This document shows, one piece after another, positions 1 to 6,073 of a stretch of 11,929 bases of DNA. Under the pieces are notes generated by a model that ran no database searches, was not told the origin of the DNA, and saw only the letters and a list, made by a program, of their open reading frames with translations. A program made the position numbers and the translations under genes. Each line of letters opens with the position of its first letter. Position 1 is the stretch's first letter. The stretch comes from Blastococcus sp. (lineage in GTDB: Bacteria; Actinomycetota; Actinomycetes; Mycobacteriales; Geodermatophilaceae), in NCBI GenBank assembly GCA_025963345.1, contig JAOPUS010000005.1, forward strand, positions 1-11,929, written 5' to 3'.

Positions 1-493
1 CCGCCGCGACGCCGGAGAGGACGAGGCTCTCGATGGCGATGACATCCCCGGTGAGCCGGCTGATGATGTCCCCGAGCCTGCGGCGGTCGAAGAAGCCCAC
101 CGAGAGGGTCTGGAGGTGGGCGAAGACGGATGTGCGCAGCCTGTGCAGGAAGTTCTCACCGGTCCACGCCGTGAGATAGGCGCCGACGAACCCGATCAGG
201 CCAGTGGCCAGGGTGATGCCTACGTAGGCGGCTGCCAGCGGGACGAACGCGGAGAAGTCGCGGGGCACGAGGACGTTGTCGACCAGCACCTTCGCCAGCC
301 AGATACCGGCCCCTTCGAGCACGGGCCCGGCGCTCCCCAGAACCATGCTGACGAGCAACCACCAGCGCAGCGGCCGGGCGTAGGGCCAGAACCGGCGGAA
401 GACCTCGCGGACGGGTACCGACGGGGCGGCCTCGACCAGTCCCTCGTCCTCCGGCGCGGTGGGCCTCAGCATGGTGCGCACGACGTCCCACAC
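1..493 (-). CDS. ABC exporter, transmembrane domain N-terminus (partial)
   Basis: Only the first 164 codons lie in the window; the gene continues past the left edge, where the rest of the membrane domain and the ATPase domain would be expected. Membrane-embedded ABC exporters of this kind (ABC transporter type 1 fold) pump drugs, lipids or peptides out of the cell. A cytoplasmic, partly acidic leader (residues 1-40) precedes a first hydrophobic helix (about 44-68) and a second (about 84-108). Then comes the family hallmark of the first intracellular loop: FFDRRR near 134-139, followed by GDIISRLTGDV at 141-151. No C39 peptidase domain precedes the membrane domain. I chose the GTG at 493 because GAGAGG lies 7 bases upstream. 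An in-frame ATG at 508 is possible but has no clear Shine-Dalgarno and sits inside a tandem repeat. The family call is firm; the substrate cannot be inferred from this fragment. Confidence 0.85.
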   Translation of the reverse strand, partial: MWDVVRTMLRPTAPEDEGLVEAAPSVPVREVFRRFWPYARPLRWWLLVSMVLGSAGPVLEGAGIWLAKVLVDNVLVPRDFSAFVPLAAAYVGITLATGLIGFVGAYLTAWTGENFLHRLRTSVFAHLQTLSVGFFDRRRLGDIISRLTGDVIAIESLVLSGVAA

Positions 494-505
494 GGGCGCA
501 CCTCT

Positions 506-525
506 CATCGTTGTTCATCGTTGTT
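506..525. repeat. Tandem 10-bp direct repeat at the exporter start
   Basis: The unit catcgttgtt occurs twice back to back on the plus strand. Read on the minus strand this is two copies of AACAACGATG, so two ATGs stand ten bases apart in different frames, just before the exporter's Shine-Dalgarno. The second ATG, at 508, is in frame with the exporter. It may be a chance duplication or may affect translation initiation. Confidence 0.7.
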
Positions 526-559
526 TTCACAAGTGGTGGTCATCGGGGTTCGCACAAGA

Positions 560-594
560 GGTGGCCCCCCGCGCTCAGGGCACGGAGGGCCACC
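560..594 (-). terminator. Strong 15-bp hairpin after the Trp-rich mini-gene
   Basis: Arms 560-574 and 580-594 pair over 15 positions (two G-U wobbles when read on the minus strand) around a five-base loop, CCTGA. On the minus strand the stem is followed by TCTTGTG, a poor but partly T-rich tail; on the plus strand the tail is not T-rich at all. It lies 60 bases after the stop codon of the Trp-rich ORF and about 65 bases before the exporter start. It therefore probably ends the small transcript and separates it from the exporter, or acts as an attenuator between them. Confidence 0.65.
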
Positions 595-654
595 TGCCGG
601 GCCGGGTCGGACCGTCCCGGGAGGATCAGCTGGCGATCAGTCCTCGCGCTTGCC

Positions 655-768
655 TTACTTGCCCCACCAGCCCCACCAACCCCAGTGGTCCTTCTTCTTG
701 TCGCGCCAGCCGCCCCACCAGCCGCCCCACTTGTCGTCGTCGTGCTTCTTCCATCCCCATCCAGACAT
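655..768 (-). CDS. 37-residue Trp/Gly-rich small protein
   Basis: I do not recognise a family. The frame has 37 codons and a TAA stop. Eleven of 37 residues are Trp and nine are Gly. Layout: a short start with WGW; a charged linker KKHDDDK (7-13); a core WGGWWGGW (14-21); a second charged linker RDKKKDH (22-28); and a terminal block made of WGWW, GWW and GK (29-37). All Lys, Asp and His codons end in G or C, as in neighbouring genes. AAAGAAAGGA lies upstream, with AGGA six bases before the ATG, one of the best ribosome binding sites in the window. There is no signal peptide and no Cys, and net charge is about +3. A strong hairpin follows, so it is probably monocistronic. It could be a membrane-active peptide, a modified-peptide precursor, a stress microprotein or a Trp-sensing leader. 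That it is a translated gene is well supported; its function is unknown. Confidence 0.72.
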   Translation of the reverse strand: MSGWGWKKHDDDKWGGWWGGWRDKKKDHWGWWGWWGK

Positions 769-774
769 GACGGG

Positions 775-784
775 TCCTTTCTTT
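775..784 (-). promoter_or_regulatory. Strong ribosome binding site of the Trp-rich ORF
   Basis: On the minus strand this reads AAAGAAAGGA, and its AGGA core is six bases before the ATG at 768. It is a key reason for accepting such a short ORF as a real gene and for starting it at this ATG rather than at any upstream codon of the longer open frame. Confidence 0.7.
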
Positions 785-1389
785 AGGACTTCGGATCGAA
801 CCGGGATCCCCCGTGAAGTCGTCGAATGGGACTGCGATGGAGCAGATGCGGAATGAGCACACGCGCCACCCCTCTGAATCGACGACCAGGACAGCTCGAA
901 TCGGGACCGTTGGCGGAGCCGCGGTAGCGATGGCCTGGGAAGTGGTCGATGGCCAAGGCCCGAACTGCGGGTCTCCTCGGCACTGCCACAGGCCTGCCGG
1001 CCCTCCCGGGCCGGTCGCGCGCGTGCGAAGGGGAACCTCCGCACCGATCGAGCTGGACAGCGCCGGCGCGGCCGGTGCCGATCGACCGCTACCCGGGTGC
1101 GGCCCCGACACGTTGCCGACCGCACACGTAGAGCGCTGTCCGGTTGTTGCACGCTCACCTGCGTGCGGTGAGCATGCAAAGGATTTAGTGCCGATCTGGG
1201 GGGCGCAAGCACATCAGCCACGCTCCGGCACCAGATCGTCCGGAAACCTGCCTCCTCCGGCGTGGCCTCACATCCTGCGAGCAGCCAGTGCGCAGGGTGT
1301 TCCCGCTGATACCTGCTCGGCAGGCCTCCCACGCGCGGAGCTTCAGGGCGATCTCGCTCGACCATGATCGTTGTGCCACAGCCATGAAG
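785..1389. other. About 600 bases without a recognisable gene
   Basis: Several frames are open here only because stop codons are rare in GC-rich DNA. None shows the third-position GC bias, a convincing ribosome binding site or a familiar protein pattern, and base composition is visibly more mixed than in the flanking genes. The stretch holds one clear structured element, the inverted repeat at 1147-1179. It could contain the promoter region of the Trp-rich gene, a non-coding RNA or decayed coding sequence; I cannot show any of these. Confidence 0.6.
1147..1179. repeat. 13-bp inverted repeat in gene-free DNA
   Basis: Arms TTGCACGCTCACC (1147-1159) and GGTGAGCATGCAA (1167-1179) flank a seven-base spacer, TGCGTGC. 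They are complementary at 12 of 13 positions. In a minus-strand RNA the one mismatch becomes a U-G wobble, so the stem would be complete on that strand. No T run follows on either side, so it does not look like an ordinary terminator. It may be an operator for a dimeric regulator or a structured leader RNA. Confidence 0.6.
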
Positions 1390-1415
1390 TCCCTCCGGCC
1401 GCGTGGCCGGCGGGA
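1390..1415 (-). terminator. GC-rich hairpin after the DUF1707 gene
   Basis: Stem CCGGCC/GGCCGG with a four-base loop, extended by TCCC/GGGA across one mismatch, begins about 17 bases after the DUF1707 stop codon. On the minus strand only CTT follows, so any termination would be of the T-poor kind common in actinobacteria. Confidence 0.45.
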
Positions 1416-1431
1416 GCCCGCTGAAAGCCCG

Positions 1432-1905
1432 TCAGCGCGGGCCGACGTGCTCCAACTGCTCGAGGCCGCCGGGGCCGTGCTCGGAGGCTTCGCCGCCCCC
1501 CGTGATCGCACCGAGCGCGACCACGGCCAGCACGAGGGCGACGGCGACAGCCACGGACAGCCGGGGCCTGGCGCGGACGCTGCGCCAGGAGATGCTGGCC
1601 AGCGCAGTGCGCAGCTGGAGCCATGCCAGCAGCGTCAGCGCTCGCCACCCGGGTGCCACCGGAGCCGGTGCGGGTGCCGGCGGCAGGTCTGCGGTCAGCG
1701 GCGGGAGGTCTCTCACGAACCGGGCGGCGTAGGCCGCGGCGACCCGATCGTCGCACTCCTGCAGGCTCAGCAGGCCCCGGCCCATTGCGTCGTGCAGGAC
1801 CTTCACGACCGCTTCGCGGTCGGCATCCGAGGCCCGCGCCGGGGGCGCCGGCTCGTTCTGCGGCTCCGAAGGACCACGGTTCCCGGACTGTGGCGACGAG
1901 TTCAT
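1432..1905 (-). CDS. DUF1707 domain protein with C-terminal membrane helix
   Basis: A 157-residue protein. Residues 24-75 form a DUF1707 domain: it opens with RASDADRE, has the usual run of small helices, includes DDRVAAAYAAR, and ends with the LTADLP motif typical of the family. A Pro/Ala-rich linker (76-86) and a basic amphipathic stretch lead to a single hydrophobic helix at about 116-134. That is followed by a Gly- and Glu-rich tail of about 20 residues. DUF1707 is a short, mostly actinobacterial domain often found at the N-terminus of small membrane proteins; its biochemical role is not established to my knowledge. The ATG at 1905 is chosen because GGAGGAG lies seven bases upstream; the open frame extends 14 codons further without better support. 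The gene follows the acyl-CoA dehydrogenase on the same strand, 85 bases after its stop, so they could be cotranscribed, but a functional link is not evident. Confidence 0.85.
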   Translation of the reverse strand: MNSSPQSGNRGPSEPQNEPAPPARASDADREAVVKVLHDAMGRGLLSLQECDDRVAAAYAARFVRDLPPLTADLPPAPAPAPVAPGWRALTLLAWLQLRTALASISWRSVRARPRLSVAVAVALVLAVVALGAITGGGEASEHGPGGLEQLEHVGPR

Positions 1906-1990
1906 GACTCTGCTCCTCCGCATGCGCCCCTTGTGCGGCGCCAGCATGCCCCCGGTTTCTGTCAGCCGGCTGTGCCCGCGGGTGCCCCGC

Positions 1991-3250
1991 TCAGGACAGC
2001 GGGCTGCGGGGGAGGATGCGGTCGCTGATGATCCGCTTCTGGATCTCGCTGGTCCCCTCGAAGATCGTGGTCAGCCGGGCGTCCCGCCAGTGCCGCTCCA
2101 CCTGGCGCTCGGTGGTGTAGCCGTTCCCGCCGTGCAGCTGCATGGCCTGGTTGGTCACCCGCACCGACATCTCGGTCGCCTCGAGCTTGACCATGGAGGC
2201 CTCCTTCTCGCAGGGCAGGCCGAGGTCGAGCAGGTGCGCCACCTGGCGGTAGAAGGCACGGGACTGCTCGATCTGGGCGGCCATCTCGGCGACGGTGAAC
2301 CGCAGCGCCTGGAAGTCGCCGATCGGATGGCCGAACTGCTCGCGCTCCTGCAGGTAGAGCACCGAGTCCTCGAGTGCGGCACGCGCGAGACCGACCGCGC
2401 GGGCGGCGGTGTGCACGCGGGCGGTGTTGAGGAACTTCTGCGCCTCGGCGAAGCCGGCCCGCTTGGCGTCCTCGCCCTCCTCGTCGCTGGCGGCGGCCTC
2501 GTCGATGACGTTGCCGGCGGGGATCCGCACGCCGTCGAAGGTCAGGTCCCAGGTGAGGAAGCCGTGGTAGCCGACCTTGTCGATCGGATAGCCGGACAGC
2601 CCCTCCGGGAACTCGCCCCGCTTCTTCTCCAGCAGCAGGTTCACGAGCCCCTTGGAGCGGGACTCCCCCGGCTCCGGGTCCCGCTCACGCACCAGGACCT
2701 GGATGAAGTCGGCCGCCTTCGCGTTGCCGCACCAGCGCTTGCGGCCGGTGATCACCCACTCGTCGCCGTCCAGGACCGCCCGGGTCGTGACACCCGCGAG
2801 GTCCGAGCCGGCGTGGGGCTCGGACAGCGCGATCGCGCCGATCCAGTCGCCGCGCGCGCTGCGGGCGAGCAGCTCCGCCCGGCGCTCGTCGTCGAGGATC
2901 GCCGTCCCCAGGCCCTGCGACCGGGCCAGGATGCTGGCGGTGCTCATCCAGGCGCGGGCCAGCTCCTCCGACACCATGCAGTACTCGAAGACGCCGAGGC
3001 CCAGGCCGCCGCGCTCCGCCGGGACGGTGATGCCGAAGTAGCCGAGCTCGGCCAGCCGCGAGAGCAGCGAGGCCGGGATCTCGCCCTTCTGCGGGTCGAG
3101 CTCGTTGGCGACCGGCAGCACCTCGTCCATCGCCAACCGGCGGGCCTGCTCCTGGAGCTTCTCCCGCTCCGGCGTGTGCCACGGGGGCAGGAGCTCCGGG
3201 GGCTTGGGCTCCCAGATCTCGGTCTCGGCGGCGCTGTCGGTCGACGTCAT
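1991..3250 (-). CDS. Acyl-CoA dehydrogenase
   Basis: A 419-residue FAD-dependent acyl-CoA dehydrogenase. The family introduces the alpha-beta double bond into an acyl-CoA thioester and passes electrons to electron-transferring flavoprotein. The N-terminal helical domain is at about 28-138. Family signature one, LSEPHAGSD, is at 142-150, in the flavin-contacting beta domain. Signature two, starting QLHGGNGY, is at 371-378. The motif IFEGTSEIQ at 396-404 carries Glu398 at the position of the catalytic base of medium- and short-chain enzymes. Length is slightly above the usual 380-400 because of about 20 extra N-terminal residues. The ATG at 3250 has GGAGAG nine bases upstream. The acetoacetyl-CoA synthetase gene upstream on the same strand suggests a role in fatty-acid, leucine-type or ketone-body catabolism, but chain length and branching preference cannot be read from sequence alone. 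Confidence 0.93.
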   Translation of the reverse strand: MTSTDSAAETEIWEPKPPELLPPWHTPEREKLQEQARRLAMDEVLPVANELDPQKGEIPASLLSRLAELGYFGITVPAERGGLGLGVFEYCMVSEELARAWMSTASILARSQGLGTAILDDERRAELLARSARGDWIGAIALSEPHAGSDLAGVTTRAVLDGDEWVITGRKRWCGNAKAADFIQVLVRERDPEPGESRSKGLVNLLLEKKRGEFPEGLSGYPIDKVGYHGFLTWDLTFDGVRIPAGNVIDEAAASDEEGEDAKRAGFAEAQKFLNTARVHTAARAVGLARAALEDSVLYLQEREQFGHPIGDFQALRFTVAEMAAQIEQSRAFYRQVAHLLDLGLPCEKEASMVKLEATEMSVRVTNQAMQLHGGNGYTTERQVERHWRDARLTTIFEGTSEIQKRIISDRILPRSPLS

Positions 3251-3325
3251 CGTCGGTCGCTCTCCACTCCGTGCGGCGGATGATCACGTACACCTTGGCG
3301 GCTGGACGTGCCCGCCGCACGCCGT

Positions 3326-3339
3326 CCTCACCCGTGAGG
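3326..3339. repeat. Short inverted repeat upstream of the acyl-CoA dehydrogenase
   Basis: CCTCAC and GTGAGG face each other across two bases, about 75 bases before the dehydrogenase start. The position suits an operator of a TetR- or GntR-type regulator of acyl-CoA metabolism, but six-base arms in GC-rich DNA are weak evidence. Confidence 0.25.
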
Positions 3340-3363
3340 TGACCGGCTTCACCCCCGCACGGC

Positions 3364-3486
3364 TCACCTGACCGCCGTGGTCATGATGTCCGCGTGAGCC
3401 CGGCCGACCGCACCGGCGACCGCGGGCTCGCCGACGAGGGCCAGGACATCGAGATCGTCGAACCGGACTTCGACGAGGCGCGGCAT
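3364..3486 (-). CDS. Possible 40-residue ORF between aacS and the dehydrogenase
   Basis: ATG at 3486 to TGA at 3364. Nearly every codon ends in G or C, many begin with G, and the product has a balanced composition: acidic/hydrophobic first half (LVEVRFDDLDVL), Ala/Val-rich middle (PAVAGAVG), and end TTAVR. I do not recognise a family. Against it: no Shine-Dalgarno is visible before the ATG, a hairpin ends 13 bases upstream, and the opposite strand is open in the same codon phase with similar bias, so the signal could be ambiguous. It may be a small gene, the remnant of a longer one, or chance. Confidence 0.3.
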   Translation of the reverse strand: MPRLVEVRFDDLDVLALVGEPAVAGAVGRAHADIMTTAVR

Positions 3487-3498
3487 GATCGGCGACGG

Positions 3499-3524
3499 CC
3501 GGACTTTCGGCGCGGAAAGTCCGG
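3499..3524 (-). terminator. Perfect 10-bp hairpin just after aacS
   Basis: CCGGACTTTC (3499-3508) and GAAAGTCCGG (3515-3524) are exact inverted copies around a six-base loop. The hairpin begins four bases after the aacS stop codon. There is no following T run on the minus strand, as is common for actinobacterial terminators. It should end or stabilise the aacS transcript and makes read-through into the dehydrogenase gene less likely. Confidence 0.65.
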
Positions 3525-3528
3525 TATC

Positions 3529-5502
3529 TCAGGAGCTGGCGCGGTCCCTGGCCAGAGCGATGTAGTGGTCGACCAGAGAGGCGTCGTCGACCGCGCCGGC
3601 GTTGACCGCCTTGCCGGGGTCGACGCCCTGGAACAGCCGCTTGAGCGGCACCTCCAGCCGTTTGCCCGTCCGGGTGTGCGGGACGCCGGGGACGGCGATG
3701 ATCTCGTCGGGCACGTGCCGCGGGCTGGCCTGCTCCCGGATCGCCGTCCGGATGGTGCCGATCAGCTCGTCGGTGAGCTCCTCGCCCGGCGCCAGCTGCA
3801 CGAACAGCGGCATCCAGTAGCCGCCGTCGGGCTGCTCGACCCCCAGGACGACGCAGTCGAGGACGGCGGGGATGGACTCGACGGCCGCGTAGATGTCCGC
3901 CGTCCCCATGCGCACGCCGCCGCGGTTGAGCGTGGAATCCGAGCGGCCGGTGATGATGCAGGTGCCGCGATCGGTGATCTCCAGCCAGTCGCCGTGCCGC
4001 CAGACCCGGGGCCACGGCTCGAAGTAGGCCTCGCGGTAGCGGGTGCCGTCGGGGTCGTTCCAGAAGTACAGCGGCATCGACGGCATCGGCGCGGTGATGA
4101 CCAGCTCGCCGAGCTCGCCGACGACCGGCTGTCCGTCCTCGTTCCAGGAGGCGGCGGCCACGCCCAGGTTGGGCCGCTGCAGCTCGCCCGCCGTCACGGG
4201 GAGCAGCGGTGAGCTCCCGATGAAACCGGTCGCGACGTCCGTGCCGCCGGACAGCGAGCCGAGCAGCACGTCGGGGCGCACCGCGTCGTAGACCCAGTGG
4301 AAGGCCGACGCCGGCAGGGGTGAGCCGGTCGAGCCGATGCTCCGCAGGGCCGACAGGTCGTGGAGCTCCGCTGGCCGGATCCCCGCCTTCTCGCACGCGG
4401 TCAGATAGCCGGCGCTGGTACCGAGGTAGGTCATCGCCGTGCGGGCGGCCAGCGCGAACTGGGCGTCGACCGACGGATGCGCGGGGGCACCGTCGTAGAC
4501 GATCAGCGTCGCGCCGGACAGCAGCACCGAGGTCGCGATGTTCCACATGATCCAGGCGGTGGAGGCGTACCAGAAGAACCGGTCGCCGACGCCCACGTCC
4601 ATGTGCAGCTCCGCCGCCTTGCGCTGCTCGAGGACGACGCCGCCGTGGCCGTGGACGATCCCCTTGGGCAGCCCGGTCGTGCCCGACGAGTAGACGATCC
4701 ACAGCGGGTGGTCGAAGGGCAGCTCGGCGAACTCCGGCTGCTGCTCATCGGCGACGGCCTCCGACCACGCGAGCGCGCCGTCGGGCACCTCCTCCGGGAA
4801 GAGCCGCGGGACGGCGATCGTCGTCCGCACGGTCGGCAGGGAGGCCCGCAGCTCGGCGACGACGTCCCGGCGGTCGTAGTCCTTGCCGTTGAACCGGTAG
4901 CCGTCGGCGGCGACCAGCACGGTGGGCTCGATCTGGGCGAACCGGTCGAGGACGGCGCGGGTGCCGAAGTCGGGCGCGCAGGAGGACCAGACCGCACCGA
5001 TGGACGCCGCACCGAGGAAAGCGATCACCGCCTCGGCGACGTTGGGCAGGTAGCCGGCCACCCGGTCGCCGCGCTGCACCCCGAGCCGGCGCAGCGTCGC
5101 GGCGAACGCACCGACCTGGCCGGCCAGCGTCGCCCAGGAGACATCGACCGGGTCGCCGTCCTCGGCCACCACGATCAGCGCCGGATGCTCGTCGCTGCCG
5201 TTGCGCAGGACCTGCTCGGCGTAGTTGACCGTCGTGCCGGGGAACCAGACCGCACCCGGCATGCTCCGGTCTGCCAGCACCTGGTCGTCGGGGACGTCGG
5301 GCAGCACGCCGGTCCAGGTGGCGAGGTCGCCCCAGAACTGGTCGAGGTGGTCCACCGACCACCGCCACAGCAGGTCGTAGTCGGTGGGATCGCCGAAGGA
5401 GAGGCCGCGCCGCTGCTCGACCCAGCCGGCGAAGGCGGCCACGCGGGTGGCGCGGATGCTCTCCCGGGTCGGGCGCCAGAGTTCGTCAGGGCGATCACTC
5501 AC
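3529..5502 (-). CDS. aacS: Acetoacetyl-CoA synthetase (acetoacetate--CoA ligase)
   Basis: A 657-residue member of the acyl-adenylate-forming (ANL) family. It activates acetoacetate with ATP and CoA, feeding ketone bodies into central metabolism. The N-terminal region has the acetoacetyl-CoA synthetase pattern: LWRPT near residue 8, later FWGDL, PGAVWFPGTTVNYAE at about 82-96, and WSSCAPDFG at 172-180. The phosphate-binding loop YSSGTTGLPKG is at 271-281. Further motifs are GSTGSPL, GGTD, and HGDWLEITDRG with GRSDSTLNRGGVR near the hinge. The C-terminal motif PHTRTGK ends at Lys614, the conserved lysine whose acetylation silences such enzymes, reported for Streptomyces lividans AacS. The start is taken as GTG 5502, matching the usual N-terminus; the frame stays open 22 codons further but would then overlap the ribosome binding site of the divergent gene. 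No strong Shine-Dalgarno is visible before this GTG. Only 67 bases separate it from the divergent DUF2237 gene. Confidence 0.93.
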   Translation of the reverse strand: MSDRPDELWRPTRESIRATRVAAFAGWVEQRRGLSFGDPTDYDLLWRWSVDHLDQFWGDLATWTGVLPDVPDDQVLADRSMPGAVWFPGTTVNYAEQVLRNGSDEHPALIVVAEDGDPVDVSWATLAGQVGAFAATLRRLGVQRGDRVAGYLPNVAEAVIAFLGAASIGAVWSSCAPDFGTRAVLDRFAQIEPTVLVAADGYRFNGKDYDRRDVVAELRASLPTVRTTIAVPRLFPEEVPDGALAWSEAVADEQQPEFAELPFDHPLWIVYSSGTTGLPKGIVHGHGGVVLEQRKAAELHMDVGVGDRFFWYASTAWIMWNIATSVLLSGATLIVYDGAPAHPSVDAQFALAARTAMTYLGTSAGYLTACEKAGIRPAELHDLSALRSIGSTGSPLPASAFHWVYDAVRPDVLLGSLSGGTDVATGFIGSSPLLPVTAGELQRPNLGVAAASWNEDGQPVVGELGELVITAPMPSMPLYFWNDPDGTRYREAYFEPWPRVWRHGDWLEITDRGTCIITGRSDSTLNRGGVRMGTADIYAAVESIPAVLDCVVLGVEQPDGGYWMPLFVQLAPGEELTDELIGTIRTAIREQASPRHVPDEIIAVPGVPHTRTGKRLEVPLKRLFQGVDPGKAVNAGAVDDASLVDHYIALARDRASS

Positions 5503-5569
5503 GTCCGCACCATGCCATCCTGTGCCGACGCCGACCACGGCACGCCGACGACCAGCGCAGGAGCTCACC

Positions 5570-5974
5570 GTGCAGCCCGACCCCCCGGATGAGCGGAACG
5601 TGCTGGGCGGCCCGCTTCAGCCGTGCGGCATGGATCCGATGACCGGCTTCTACCGGGACGGGCACTGCAACAGCGGCCCCGAAGACCTCGGCTCCCACAC
5701 CGTCTGCGCGGTCGTCTCGGCCGACTTCCTGACCATGCAGCGCGATCTGGGCAACGACCTGTCGACGCCGCGGCCCGAGTACGGCTTCCCCGGCCTCCGG
5801 CCCGGCGACCGGTGGTGCGTCGTCGCGGTCCGCTGGCTGCAGGCCTACCAGGCGGGTGCGGCGGCCGGCGTCGTCCTCGCCTCCACCAATGCCCGGGCAC
5901 TGGAGATCGTGCCGATCGAGGCGCTGCGCCAGAACGCGGTCGACGTCCCGGACGACATCAGCGGCCTGGAGTAA
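5570..5974 (+). CDS. DUF2237 family protein
   Basis: A 134-residue protein that is almost entirely one DUF2237 domain. Recognisable blocks in order: RNVLGGPLQPC (9-19), DPMTGFYRDGHCNSGPEDLG (22-41), SHTVCAVV (42-49), GNDLSTPRPEYGFPGL, then PGDRWC, and VVLASTNARALEIV near the end. Cysteines at 19, 33, 46 and in RWC fall in conserved motifs, which invites a metal-binding or redox guess, but the family has no established biochemical function that I know of. GTG at 5570 is chosen because AGGAG sits six bases upstream and it starts just before the conserved block; the frame is open further upstream without support. It is divergent from aacS and followed 99 bases later by a glutathione peroxidase on the same strand. 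Confidence 0.88.
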   Translation: MQPDPPDERNVLGGPLQPCGMDPMTGFYRDGHCNSGPEDLGSHTVCAVVSADFLTMQRDLGNDLSTPRPEYGFPGLRPGDRWCVVAVRWLQAYQAGAAAGVVLASTNARALEIVPIEALRQNAVDVPDDISGLE

Positions 5975-6073
5975 CGGCCCCGTCCACCCCCGTGGTCCGC
6001 GGAAGGCCCCGGAAGTAGGTCGGCCCGCCCGGATCGACGGAATGAGTTGCCCCGTCGCGACGCTGGCGAGGGC

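Noticed and set aside
785..812. tRNA-like T-loop on the minus strand (GGTTCGATCC)
   Set aside because: No five-base T stem pairs around it in the correct register, and no anticodon arm, D arm or acceptor stem can be built from the flanks.
655..1365. Minus-strand open frame of 236 codons that ends in the Trp-rich peptide
   Set aside because: The part upstream of 768 lacks coding-like third-position bias and looks like random GC-rich sequence. The strong ribosome binding site is directly before the ATG at 768, so only the last 37 codons are taken as a gene.
1904..3283. Long plus-strand open frame (459 codons) opposite the acyl-CoA dehydrogenase
   Set aside because: It is the antisense shadow of a clear acyl-CoA dehydrogenase, is low in complexity (Leu, Gly, Arg, His, Val rich) and matches no family.
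3394..4212. Plus-strand open frame antisense to the end of aacS
   Set aside because: Most of it is opposite aacS, there is no good ribosome binding site, and composition after the first 30 codons is unlike a protein. The first 30 codons share codon phase with the possible minus-strand small ORF.
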